This document shows, in pieces, positions 5,886 through 11,907 of a stretch of DNA of 11,907 nucleotides. Source of the stretch: CAYUTA01 sp964447605 (GTDB lineage: Bacteria; Bacillota; Clostridia; Christensenellales; CAG-138); contig CAYUTA010000071.1 in NCBI GenBank assembly GCA_964447605.1, positions 1 to 11,907 of the forward strand, in the 5' to 3' direction. The notes beneath the pieces are model-generated. The model did not search any database. It worked only from the letters and a program-made list of their open reading frames with translations, and was not told the origin of the DNA. Positions within the stretch are counted from its first letter, which is position 1. The number at the start of each line of letters is the position of its first letter. The position numbers and the translations under genes are program-made.

Positions 5886-5911
5886 CGACTGAAGCGTGCA
5901 GGAGGCGTATG

Positions 5912-6583
5912 ATGAACCAGCGGTATATGCGTTGTTTCCCATCGATATCGGAAGCGGAATGGCTGCGCCTGCGTAAAAAGCGGGTCTGCGTGCTGGGCTG
6001 CGGCGGGTTGGGCGGCTATGTGCTCGAATACCTTGTGCGCCTGGGCGTTGGTAAAATCACGGCGGTGGACGGCGATAAATTTGAGGCGTCCAATCTCAAC
6101 AGACAGCTTTTAAGCGACGGGGATACCCTTGGAGGGAGCAAGGCGGCAGCGGCCAAAGCACGTGCGGCGCTGATCAACAGCGATGTAACCGTAACCGCCG
6201 TCGAAACATTTTTTACAAAAGAAAACGGCCTGCAACTTCTGGCGGGTCATGACCTTGTGATCGACGCGCTCGACAACATAAATAGCAGACGGCTCCTCGG
6301 CAGGATGTGCGGCAGGTTGCAGATTCCGCTTGTACACGGCGCGATCCGGGGCTGGACGGCGCAGGTGGCCGTGATACCGCCGGGAACCGGCATGATGGAC
6401 CGGCTGTATCCGAAAGACGCCGCGCCGCTTGACAAAAGCAGCCTGCCGTTTACGCCGGCGTTTTGCGCGGCGCTGGAAGCGGCCGAGGCGGTGAAGTTGC
6501 TTGTTGGAAGGGAGTCGCCGCTGGAAGGCAAACTGCTGGTCGCAAACCTTGACGACATGGATTTCAACGTCGTTACCCTGTAG
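5912..6583 (+). CDS. ThiF/MoeB/HesA-family adenylyltransferase (E1-like)
   Basis: The 223-residue protein has the E1-like Rossmann fold, with ATP-binding GCGGLGG (30-36 region), acidic VDGD (52-55), NLNRQLL (61-67) and DALDN (118-122). These enzymes adenylate the C-terminus of sulfur carriers such as ThiS or MoaD, or act on tRNA (TcdA-like). The two CxxC zinc motifs of MoeB/ThiF are absent, so it belongs to the short, zinc-less group and its partner cannot be named; no ThiS/MoaD-like gene is present in the window. AGGAGG (5900-5905) lies 6 nt before ATG 5912. An adjacent ATG at 5909 is possible but too close. It lies between two exported-protein genes on the same strand. Confidence 0.88.
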   Translation: MNQRYMRCFPSISEAEWLRLRKKRVCVLGCGGLGGYVLEYLVRLGVGKITAVDGDKFEASNLNRQLLSDGDTLGGSKAAAAKARAALINSDVTVTAVETFFTKENGLQLLAGHDLVIDALDNINSRRLLGRMCGRLQIPLVHGAIRGWTAQVAVIPPGTGMMDRLYPKDAAPLDKSSLPFTPAFCAALEAAEAVKLLVGRESPLEGKLLVANLDDMDFNVVTL

Positions 6584-6693
6584 CCGCGAACGAATTTTCC
6601 CTGATCAGAGATTACAGGCCGTCGATAGCCGCGGTTTGGGACGGGAAGCGCTGCGGCGGAATTCTTGGATGCGGCTTCGTCTCAGGGCCGACA

Positions 6694-6722
6694 TTGCTTT
6701 TGCCACCCGTATCCACTATAAT
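6694..6722 (+). promoter_or_regulatory. Promoter almost abutting the metallophosphoesterase gene
   Basis: TTGCTT (6694-6699) and TATAAT (6717-6722) have 17-bp spacing. The -10 ends only 10 nt before ATG 6733, so the 5' UTR would be about 3-5 nt. No ribosome-binding site is present, consistent with a near-leaderless mRNA. Confidence 0.5.
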
Positions 6723-6732
6723 AAACCCCGTT

Positions 6733-7776
6733 ATGAAGCATTCTCACCGCTTGATTTTTTCCTTGATCCACGCCCTGCTGCCCGTACTGTTTCTTCTCGC
6801 CTGCACCGCCCGGCCCGCCGACGGTCTCAGCGCGGACGCAGGCGGAGCGGCCCTTTCCACAGCGCCGCCGCCCGTCTCTGCACAGCGTCCCGGCGGCGTG
6901 GCGACGGCGGACGTCGTCCCCGCCACGCCGCTGCCCACGGTTACGCCCGCGCCCACGCCGTTTTGCGTGCTGTGGCTGTCCGACACGCAGCTTATGGCCT
7001 ACAAATACCCGTCCGCGCTTTCGGCTATGGGCGAATGGATCGCCGCCAACCGCATGGAGCGCAACATCGTACAGGCCGTACAGACCGGCGACGCGGTGGA
7101 GCACGGCGCAAACAATGCGCAGTGGGCGGCGGTCGACCGGTGCTTAAACGCCTTCCGTTCCGACATCCCCTATTTTGCCATCGCAGGCAATCACGAGCTG
7201 GGCGTGCGGGAAAAGGACTACGCATGGTTCCTTGACCGGCCCTACATACGCGCGCTTCCCACAGGGCAGGCCTTTGAGGACGGCAAAGCCGCTTACAGCA
7301 CGTTTCACGCAGGAGGCCGGGATTTTTTGGTCCTCGGCGCGGGCTGGAACGCCGAGCTCGCCGCCGTGGACTGGATGAACGGAGTGCTTGCCGCGCATCG
7401 CAACCATATTGCCATTCTGCTGTTTCACGGCTTTATGGACCGGCAGGGCGAGCTGACGCGCATCGGCAGGCAGCTTTACCCCGCGGTGATCGAGCCCAAC
7501 CCCAATGTCCGCATGGTGCTTTGCGGACATATCCCCGGCCATTACAGCCGTACCGACACACTCGACGACGACGGAGACGGCGCGCCCGAGCGCAAGGTGC
7601 ATATCATGCTCTTCAACTTCCAGCATTATACCGACCGCTGCGGCCAGCTTCGGCTTTTGACTTTTGATCCGTCGGCGGGCAGCGTCGCCGTGGAAACCTA
7701 TTCGCCCGTTACGGACGCGCAGTACCGTTCCTATCCATACCGGGAACCGGTCTATACGGTGGAGGGACTTTTTTAG
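6733..7776 (+). CDS. Calcineurin-like metallophosphoesterase lipoprotein
   Basis: The 347-residue protein has a lipoprotein signal (basic start, hydrophobic core, FLLAC with lipid Cys24), then a Pro/Thr/Ala-rich linker (about 40-76, ending TPAPTP). The metallophosphoesterase domain follows. It carries LSDTQ (Asp84, with Gln86 where DxH has His), QTGD (Asp120), AGNHE (Asn153-His154), LFHGF (His232) and CGHIPGH (His266, His270). DxQ in place of DxH occurs in a subset of the superfamily. It should act at the outer membrane face on a phosphoester, with substrate unknown. ATG 6733 gives a complete lipoprotein signal; the upstream TTG at 6694 is part of the promoter and would extend it oddly. Asp/Gly-rich TLDDDGDGAPE (276-286) resembles a calcium-binding loop. 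Confidence 0.88.
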   Translation: MKHSHRLIFSLIHALLPVLFLLACTARPADGLSADAGGAALSTAPPPVSAQRPGGVATADVVPATPLPTVTPAPTPFCVLWLSDTQLMAYKYPSALSAMGEWIAANRMERNIVQAVQTGDAVEHGANNAQWAAVDRCLNAFRSDIPYFAIAGNHELGVREKDYAWFLDRPYIRALPTGQAFEDGKAAYSTFHAGGRDFLVLGAGWNAELAAVDWMNGVLAAHRNHIAILLFHGFMDRQGELTRIGRQLYPAVIEPNPNVRMVLCGHIPGHYSRTDTLDDDGDGAPERKVHIMLFNFQHYTDRCGQLRLLTFDPSAGSVAVETYSPVTDAQYRSYPYREPVYTVEGLF

Positions 7777-7828
7777 GTCTCCAAATTGAGGGTCGCGCGC
7801 GGCGGCACGGGTTTTGCATGCAGCAGCA

Positions 7829-7860
7829 GGCCGGCAAACGGCATTTCGCCTCTGCCGGCC
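7829..7860. repeat. Strong hairpin in the convergent intergenic region
   Basis: GGCCGGCA (7829-7836) and TGCCGGCC (7853-7860) form a perfect 8-bp stem, with an inner GGC/GCC pair in the 16-nt loop. It lies 53 bp after the metallophosphoesterase stop and has no U-run. It may stabilise the mRNA end or help termination. Confidence 0.45.
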
Positions 7861-7885
7861 ATGCGCTCCCGGGCGGGAGACAAAA

Positions 7886-7937
7886 GGTGTGGGCGTCGGA
7901 CGCGCCCGCCGTCCCCGCCCACAACCAGACCCTTTTT
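7886..7937 (+). terminator. Probable bidirectional terminator between convergent genes
   Basis: TGTGGGCG (7888-7895) pairs perfectly with CGCCCACA (7916-7923), and inside it GGACG pairs with CGTCC. On the plus strand a TTTTT run follows 9 nt later (7933-7937). On the minus strand the stem is followed within 2 nt by TTTT. It sits between the plus-strand metallophosphoesterase and the minus-strand SipL-like gene, so it could serve both. Confidence 0.55.
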
Positions 7938-7948
7938 CCCCGGTTACT

Positions 7949-8065
7949 TTATTGATCGTCCCGGAAAGCTACGCCGCTTTTAATGGATTCTACGACCTCC
8001 CGCATCGTTTTGTACGGAATGGGCAGGCAGGCGGAGGCTCTTGCGTATTCTCCGGTTCGCTGCAT
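7949..8065 (-). CDS. Possible 38-residue small protein, unknown function
   Basis: This is a short minus-strand frame downstream of the SipL-like gene. It starts at ATG 8065 and ends at TAA 7949, and the second half reads MREVVESIKSGVAFRDDQ, which looks like a normal soluble helix. The frame continues open upstream without a better start. No clear ribosome-binding site is visible and an overlapping frame (ATG 8111) is also open. It could be a real small gene, the remnant of a larger one, or chance. The bidirectional terminator at 7886-7937 lies just beyond its stop. Confidence 0.2.
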   Translation of the reverse strand: MQRTGEYARASACLPIPYKTMREVVESIKSGVAFRDDQ

Positions 8066-8123
8066 GCGTGCCCGTTCGGAACAGAGCCCGTTTCCCCCGC
8101 CGGCCCTGCATGCGCGTCTCCGG

Positions 8124-8145
8124 GCGGCCGCTTTCGCACGGCCGC
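8124..8145 (-). terminator. Hairpin immediately after the SipL-like gene
   Basis: GCGGCCG and CGGCCGC form a perfect 7-bp stem with an 8-nt loop, starting 1 nt after the stop codon on the minus strand. No U-run follows, so it is a weak terminator or an mRNA 3'-end stabiliser. Confidence 0.4.
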
Positions 8146-8146
8146 G

Positions 8147-9622
8147 CTAGCGCATCAGCACCACGGCCTGCCCCTCGGCAAGCGGCTCGCACAGCTCGGG
8201 ATTCCAGACGCTGAGCGTGCTGAGCGGTACATGGAAGCGTTTTCCCACGTCCCACAGCGTTTCGCCCGCATCCGCACAATAGATCAAAATGCCGCTGTAC
8301 GGACACGGTTCGGCGCATTCGGTCAGTTCCGTCGCCAGCGCGGCGGGTTCCGTAGCATAGAGCACGGCCGCCCCCTCGAGCGTATAGGAAACCGTGAGCG
8401 CACGGCCGCTTCCACTGGCCAGCACCGAAAGCGCGCGTACATTCACCTGCGCATCGGGTGAAAACGGCACGTCGAAGCGCAGCTGCACGGGAATGTCCTC
8501 GCAGAATGAATGCAGCCTGCCCTCGTCGCAGCGGTAGACCACGCAGGTCAGCAGCATCACGTCCGCGCCAAGCATACCGTCGGCCTCGAACAATCCCGTG
8601 ACCGCGGGCATGGCCGTGGCGTAAACGGCGCGCATCGCATCCGGCAGGTTCTGCGGGATGAGTACGTTTTCCTGTATGGAAAACGCCTGCTGTACCGCGC
8701 CCGAGCAGCAAAGCCTGTCAATCCGCTCCGTCTTCACGCTGAAACGCGCGTCCGTGTCGTATGCGTCGAGCAATACGTCGCACGTTGTGGTTTCGATGCC
8801 AAACAGCGAAAGCCGCAGCACCGCCTCCGCGTCAACAACGCCAAAGCTCACGTCCGCCGCCACGACCGAAAGCGATTCAATAGAACAGCTCGCCCATGTG
8901 GTCGGAGCATACTGCGCGTCAAACGAACAGGTAAACGGCAGCGTGATGAGCATCGTCTGCGTTTCGCCGGATTCCGTCTCCACAAACGTCGTAATGAGCA
9001 CCTTTCCCTCGGCCTCACAGTTCGAAGCCCCGCTGAAGTGCAGGTGCGTTACCTGCGCCGCTCCGTGATACAGCAGCACGCGCAGCACGCCGTTTGCATC
9101 CGCCTCCTCGCGCAGGCGCAACGTTGCCTCCGCCAGCTTGACCCGCCTGCGCACGTCGAGCGATGCAAGCCGCTTTTCCACGTCCCTCGCGCCGGACAGT
9201 CCCGTGATAAACGGCGTGGTTACGGGCGCGCTGACAAAGGCGGAAAGCTCCAGCACCGCCGTCAGTTTCAGCCGCAGCGCGTCGGGCGCGGCGGAGCACT
9301 CGAGCACCTGTGCGCCGACATGCGCGCTCATTCCAGGCCGTACCCCCTCGAGCGAAAGCGTATGGGTAAATGTCGACTGCGCGGTAAAGCCATACGCCTC
9401 GCCGGACATCGTCTGGCACGCGCAGACGAGCTCAAGCCGTCCGCTCGCGCGGATTGTGTCGTTAAGACACTCCGCTTCCTCAATGAATACACGCGCATAG
9501 GCGCTCAGCACGCTTGCGGCGTCACGCCCGTCCGGCAGCGGAATCTCACTTGCGATCAACTCCTGGGAAACGACGCTGCCAAGCCGCGTGTCGAGCCCCA
9601 ATAAGCTTGTCTGAACGTCCAT
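8147..9622 (-). CDS. SipL-like DUF3794 and LysM domain protein
   Basis: The 491-residue protein has repeated DUF3794 (SipL/SPOCS) modules. The first covers about residues 25-115 (QELIASEIPLPDGRDAASVL then EECLNDTIRA-type strands), the second about 165-260 and the third about 300-400. A C-terminal LysM follows (about 443-491: ILIYCADAGETLWDVGKRFH, then PLSTLSVWNPEL and EGQAVVLMR). In Clostridioides difficile, SipL binds SpoIVA through its LysM and is needed for coat assembly round the forespore; domain order and length here match that family. ATG 9622 is chosen for AGGAGG about 7 nt upstream and the start MDVQTSLLGLDT. An upstream in-frame ATG has no such site. I saw no convincing sigma-E promoter. 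It diverges from gdhA. Confidence 0.8.
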   Translation of the reverse strand: MDVQTSLLGLDTRLGSVVSQELIASEIPLPDGRDAASVLSAYARVFIEEAECLNDTIRASGRLELVCACQTMSGEAYGFTAQSTFTHTLSLEGVRPGMSAHVGAQVLECSAAPDALRLKLTAVLELSAFVSAPVTTPFITGLSGARDVEKRLASLDVRRRVKLAEATLRLREEADANGVLRVLLYHGAAQVTHLHFSGASNCEAEGKVLITTFVETESGETQTMLITLPFTCSFDAQYAPTTWASCSIESLSVVAADVSFGVVDAEAVLRLSLFGIETTTCDVLLDAYDTDARFSVKTERIDRLCCSGAVQQAFSIQENVLIPQNLPDAMRAVYATAMPAVTGLFEADGMLGADVMLLTCVVYRCDEGRLHSFCEDIPVQLRFDVPFSPDAQVNVRALSVLASGSGRALTVSYTLEGAAVLYATEPAALATELTECAEPCPYSGILIYCADAGETLWDVGKRFHVPLSTLSVWNPELCEPLAEGQAVVLMR

Positions 9623-9693
9623 TGCCAATCCTCCTGCTGTCATGATAGGTCCCCGTATTTTCTCTGCATACGGTTCACTAATCCATGATATGT

Positions 9694-9711
9694 CCATGCG
9701 CATGGCGCCAT
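9694..9711. promoter_or_regulatory. Two overlapping palindromes between the SipL-like gene and gdhA
   Basis: CCATGCGCATGG (9694-9705) and ATGGCGCCAT (9702-9711) are perfect palindromes overlapping by 4 bp. They lie about 45 bp upstream of the gdhA -35, a plausible activator or repressor position. The binding protein is unknown. Confidence 0.3.
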
Positions 9712-9756
9712 TACCACAAAAATCGTCTGAACACAAGAATATATTTTTTGTCTCGG

Positions 9757-9785
9757 TTGACATCATATCCCGCGCGCATTATGAT
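9757..9785 (+). promoter_or_regulatory. Sigma-A promoter of gdhA
   Basis: A perfect TTGACA (9757-9762) and TATGAT (9780-9785) have 17-bp spacing. This gives a leader of about 38 nt before ATG 9830 and suggests strong vegetative expression. Confidence 0.8.
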
Positions 9786-9829
9786 TGAATCAACAGGTCG
9801 AAAAACTCTATTATTTCAGGAGGCAATTC

Positions 9830-11179
9830 ATGAACGCGTATATTCAGAGAGTCCTCGAGGAAACCAGGAAGAAAAACGCAAACGAGCCCGAGTTTTTGCA
9901 AACGGTGGAAGAGGTGTTTCATTCGCTTGAACCCATTGTGGATAGGCATCCCGAGTATGAAAAGCTTGGGGTGCTCGAGCGTATGGTGGAGCCCGAGCGG
10001 ACAATTGAATTCCGCGTCACATGGGTGGACGACGCCGGGAACGCGCGGGTCAACCGCGGCTACCGCGTCCAGTTCAACGGCGCAATCGGTCCCTACAAGG
10101 GCGGCCTGCGCTTCCATCCCTCGGTGAACCTTTCCATCATGAAATTCCTTGGCTTTGAGCAGACGTTTAAAAACAGCCTAACCAGCCTGCCGATCGGCGG
10201 CGCAAAGGGCGGCAGCGACTTTGACCCGCGCGGCAGGTCCGACGCGGAGATCATGCGCTTCTGCCAGGCGTTTATGAGCGAACTCTACCGCCATATCGGC
10301 CCGGATATCGACGTTCCCGCGGGCGATATCGGCGTGGGCGGCCGCGAGATCGGTTTCCTTTACGGCCAATACCGCCGGCTGCGCGGCGCGTTTGAAAACG
10401 GCGTGCTCACCGGCAAGGGCATGAGCTACGGCGGCAGCCTGATCCGCCCGGAAGCCACCGGCTACGGCGCGGTCTACTATACCTGCGAGGTATTCAAGCA
10501 CGAAAACGACTCCATTGCGGGCAAGACGTTTGCGTTGTCCGGATTTGGCAACGTGGCCTGGGGCGCGGCCAAAAAAATCGCCGAGCTCGGCGGCAAAGCC
10601 GTGACGCTCAGTGGTCCGGACGGCTATATCTACGACCCGGACGGCATTGTGACCGGGGAGAAGATCGACTACCTGCTCACCATGCGCAACTCCGGCCGCG
10701 ACAAGGTGCAGGACTATGCCGATAAGTTCGGCTGCGCCTTCTACGCCAGGGAAAAGCCCTGGGGCGTGAAGGCCGACGTGGTCATGCCGTGCGCAACGCA
10801 AAACGACGTGAATCTGGAAGAGGCCCAAAAGATCGCAGGCAACGGCGTGAAATACTACATCGAGGTGGCCAACATGCCCACCACCAACGATGCGTTGGTC
10901 TACCTGATGGAACAGAAAAACATGATCGTTGCGCCGAGCAAAGCGGTCAATGCCGGCGGCGTGGCGACCAGCGCGCTTGAAATGAGCCAGAACTCCATGC
11001 GTTACGGCTGGACGGCCGAGGAGGTCGACGCCAAGCTGCACCAGATCATGAAGAACATCCACGATCATTCCGCCAGGGCCGCAGAAGAAAACGGCTTGGG
11101 CTACAACCTCGTGGCGGGCGCAAACATCGCGGGCTTCCTCAAGGTGGCCGACGCCATGATCGCGCAGGGCCTGATCTGA
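9830..11179 (+). CDS. gdhA: Glutamate dehydrogenase, probably NAD-dependent
   Basis: This 449-residue hexameric-type enzyme interconverts glutamate and 2-oxoglutarate plus ammonia in the cytoplasm. Motifs include PYKGGLRFHP (Lys90), FKNSLTSLPIGGAKGG (Lys114, Lys126), VPAGDIGVG (catalytic Asp166), the dinucleotide fold SGFGNVAWGA (237-246), and NMPTTNDA and APSKAVNAGGV near the C-terminus. Allowing for the initiator Met, key residues line up with Clostridium symbiosum GDH (K89, K113, K125, D165), including the cofactor-contact residues F238, P262 and D263 (here Phe239, Pro263, Asp264). NAD(H) preference and a glutamate-fermenting role are therefore likely. CAGGAGG 6 nt before ATG 9830 fixes the start. 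It is monocistronic, ending in a strong terminator. Confidence 0.96.
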   Translation: MNAYIQRVLEETRKKNANEPEFLQTVEEVFHSLEPIVDRHPEYEKLGVLERMVEPERTIEFRVTWVDDAGNARVNRGYRVQFNGAIGPYKGGLRFHPSVNLSIMKFLGFEQTFKNSLTSLPIGGAKGGSDFDPRGRSDAEIMRFCQAFMSELYRHIGPDIDVPAGDIGVGGREIGFLYGQYRRLRGAFENGVLTGKGMSYGGSLIRPEATGYGAVYYTCEVFKHENDSIAGKTFALSGFGNVAWGAAKKIAELGGKAVTLSGPDGYIYDPDGIVTGEKIDYLLTMRNSGRDKVQDYADKFGCAFYAREKPWGVKADVVMPCATQNDVNLEEAQKIAGNGVKYYIEVANMPTTNDALVYLMEQKNMIVAPSKAVNAGGVATSALEMSQNSMRYGWTAEEVDAKLHQIMKNIHDHSARAAEENGLGYNLVAGANIAGFLKVADAMIAQGLI

Positions 11180-11192
11180 TTTAAAGCGCAGC

Positions 11193-11277
11193 CCGGCAGG
11201 CGTCTGCCGGATCATTTGAAAATCTGTTTATGCAGTTCCGGGGCCGTCCGTTTTTCGCGGGCGGCCCCGGCTTGTTT
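11193..11277 (+). terminator. gdhA 3' end: tandem hairpins with an intrinsic terminator
   Basis: A short stem CCGGCAG-GCGT-CTGCCGG (11193-11210) begins 13 nt after the stop. It is followed by a 13-bp stem, CCGGGGCCGTCCG (11238-11250) with CGGGCGGCCCCGG (11258-11270), one G-U pair and a 7-nt loop, and then CTTGTTT. The second is a clear intrinsic terminator. Confidence 0.8.
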
Positions 11278-11893
11278 GGCAAAAGCGGTTTCCCGCCGGA
11301 CGGTGCGGCCGGCTCCTTGGGCCGGGAACGCCGCGCGCGCCCAGCCGGCGGATGGCCCGGTGCGTACGGCGTCGCTTTCGGCGCGCGAACAACGGCCGTG
11401 GCTTGCGCGGCAAAAAAAGAAATTCCTGCACTTTTTCGGTTTTTCGCTTGCTTTTTTATCGATTAAAAGCCTTTAAAACGTCTTATAAGCCTTTATATCT
11501 CTTTATATGCAACGCCGCAAAGTGGCTTAAATCAAGGGTTTTTCGCATATCTTCTTATTTCTCGTTATAACACTTTACCGCGTGGTTTTAGAAAGTCTGG
11601 CACCATTTGGGCACCACAAACTTTCGTGGAACATTTTTCAATTATCATTTTCGTTCCATTCCTTTCCGACCTTTTTGGCGTAACTTTTGGGAGAGCAAGC
11701 GTAGGAAGCGGGAACCCTTTCCGTTTTATTTGCTTGTTGGGAAGTGTCCCAAACCCTATTTGTTTTTGAAAATGGCTATCTATAAGCGCACCACGAATGA
11801 AGGGGAAAACGAGCAAGAGATATGGTACAATCTATTCAAGAAAGATTACATGGAACATAAAGATTATTTATATTTTGTGTAGGAGGAATCATC
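11278..11893. other. Intergenic region with sharp GC-to-AT shift and phased short repeats
   Basis: No convincing gene is seen in these 616 bp. Positions 11278-11410 are GC-rich like the rest of the window. From about 11411 the sequence becomes AT-rich. It has TTTTTCG at 11432, 11440 and 11539, AAGCCTTTA at 11467 and 11487 (20 bp apart), CTTTATAT at 11491 and 11501 (10 bp apart), and GGCACCA at 11599 and 11610. A perfect TTGGGA-AGTG-TCCCAA hairpin lies at 11737-11752. Phased T-tracts suggest curved DNA. The change of composition resembles the edge of a horizontally acquired element, but no recombinase or clear attachment site is in view. Confidence 0.45.
11823..11831 (+). promoter_or_regulatory. 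Possible extended -10 promoter for the right-end gene
   Basis: TGGTACAAT (11823-11831) matches an extended -10 (TGnTATAAT) with one mismatch. No good -35 lies 17 bp upstream. It would give a leader of about 56 nt before ATG 11894. Confidence 0.35.
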
Positions 11894-11907
11894 ATGAAAA
11901 AAGTGTT
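11894..11907 (+). CDS. Start of a gene cut by the window edge
   Basis: ATG 11894 follows TAGGAGG (11880-11885 region), a strong ribosome-binding site about 8 nt upstream. Only the first residues (Met-Lys-Lys-Val) are visible. A Lys-Lys start is common for exported proteins in Firmicutes, but nothing more can be said. Confidence 0.6.

Noticed and set aside
7980..8711. Long minus-strand frame overlapping the 3' half of the SipL-like gene
   Set aside because: It is Arg/Gly/Ala-rich, has no ribosome-binding site or domain, and lies out of frame inside a well-supported gene.
11565..11882. Overlapping frames on both strands in the AT-rich right end (83 and 91 codons)
   Set aside because: Neither has a ribosome-binding site or recognisable domain. 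The plus-strand one contains an integrase-like start (MAIYKR) but continues only 30 residues without any recombinase motif.
1..11907. CRISPR array, toxin-antitoxin pair, retron or other defence system
   Set aside because: No regularly spaced long direct repeats, reverse transcriptase, Cas, nuclease or toxin-antitoxin-like gene pair was seen on either strand.

Overview
The window looks like chromosome from a GC-rich, anaerobic, spore-forming member of the Clostridia. The main evidence is a SipL-like spore-coat morphogenesis protein (DUF3794 repeats plus LysM), a glutamate dehydrogenase very close in motif spacing to the NAD-dependent Clostridium symbiosum enzyme, an IMP dehydrogenase with the GGGSICITRE-type catalytic loop, and strong AGGAGG ribosome-binding sites and sigma-A promoters on several genes. 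Species cannot be fixed from the sequence alone.

Layout. (1) 1-1540: a broken Crp/Fnr-family regulator (minus strand) diverges from a two-gene operon, a DUF134 DNA-binding protein and a NifX-type Fe-Mo-cluster-binding protein with a Cys/His-rich tail. The divergent promoters have their -35 boxes inside YGRCATATGYCR palindromes, and a third copy lies downstream. This is a compact shared operator. (2) 1721-4142: a VOC/glyoxalase-fold protein and guaB (IMP dehydrogenase), both on the minus strand; guaB has a near-consensus promoter and a leader of about 220 nt. (3) 3885-4632: about 750 bp without a convincing gene, holding the guaB promoter, an orphan plus-strand terminator-like hairpin, and a strong plus-strand promoter that opens a long GC-rich leader. 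(4) 4633-7776, plus strand: an exported NlpC/P60 cysteine peptidase, a ThiF/MoeB/HesA-family adenylyltransferase, and a calcineurin-like metallophosphoesterase lipoprotein. The two exported proteins share Pro/Ala/Thr-rich linkers after their N-terminal signals. (5) 7777-8146: a 370-bp convergent intergenic region with three strong hairpins and possibly one tiny ORF. (6) 8147-11277: the SipL-like protein (minus) diverging from gdhA (plus), with a textbook gdhA promoter and a strong terminator after it. (7) 11278-11907: a GC-rich spacer followed by an abrupt AT-rich segment with phased T-tracts and short direct repeats, ending at the start of a new gene cut by the window edge. The composition shift suggests a mobile-element boundary.

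Most of the window is ordinary housekeeping and sporulation-related content. The parts most worth a second look are the CATATG operator cluster with its degraded regulator, the metal-cluster operon that has no other nif genes in view, the promoters that sit almost on the start codon, and the AT-rich right end. No clearly new defence or mobile system is visible.
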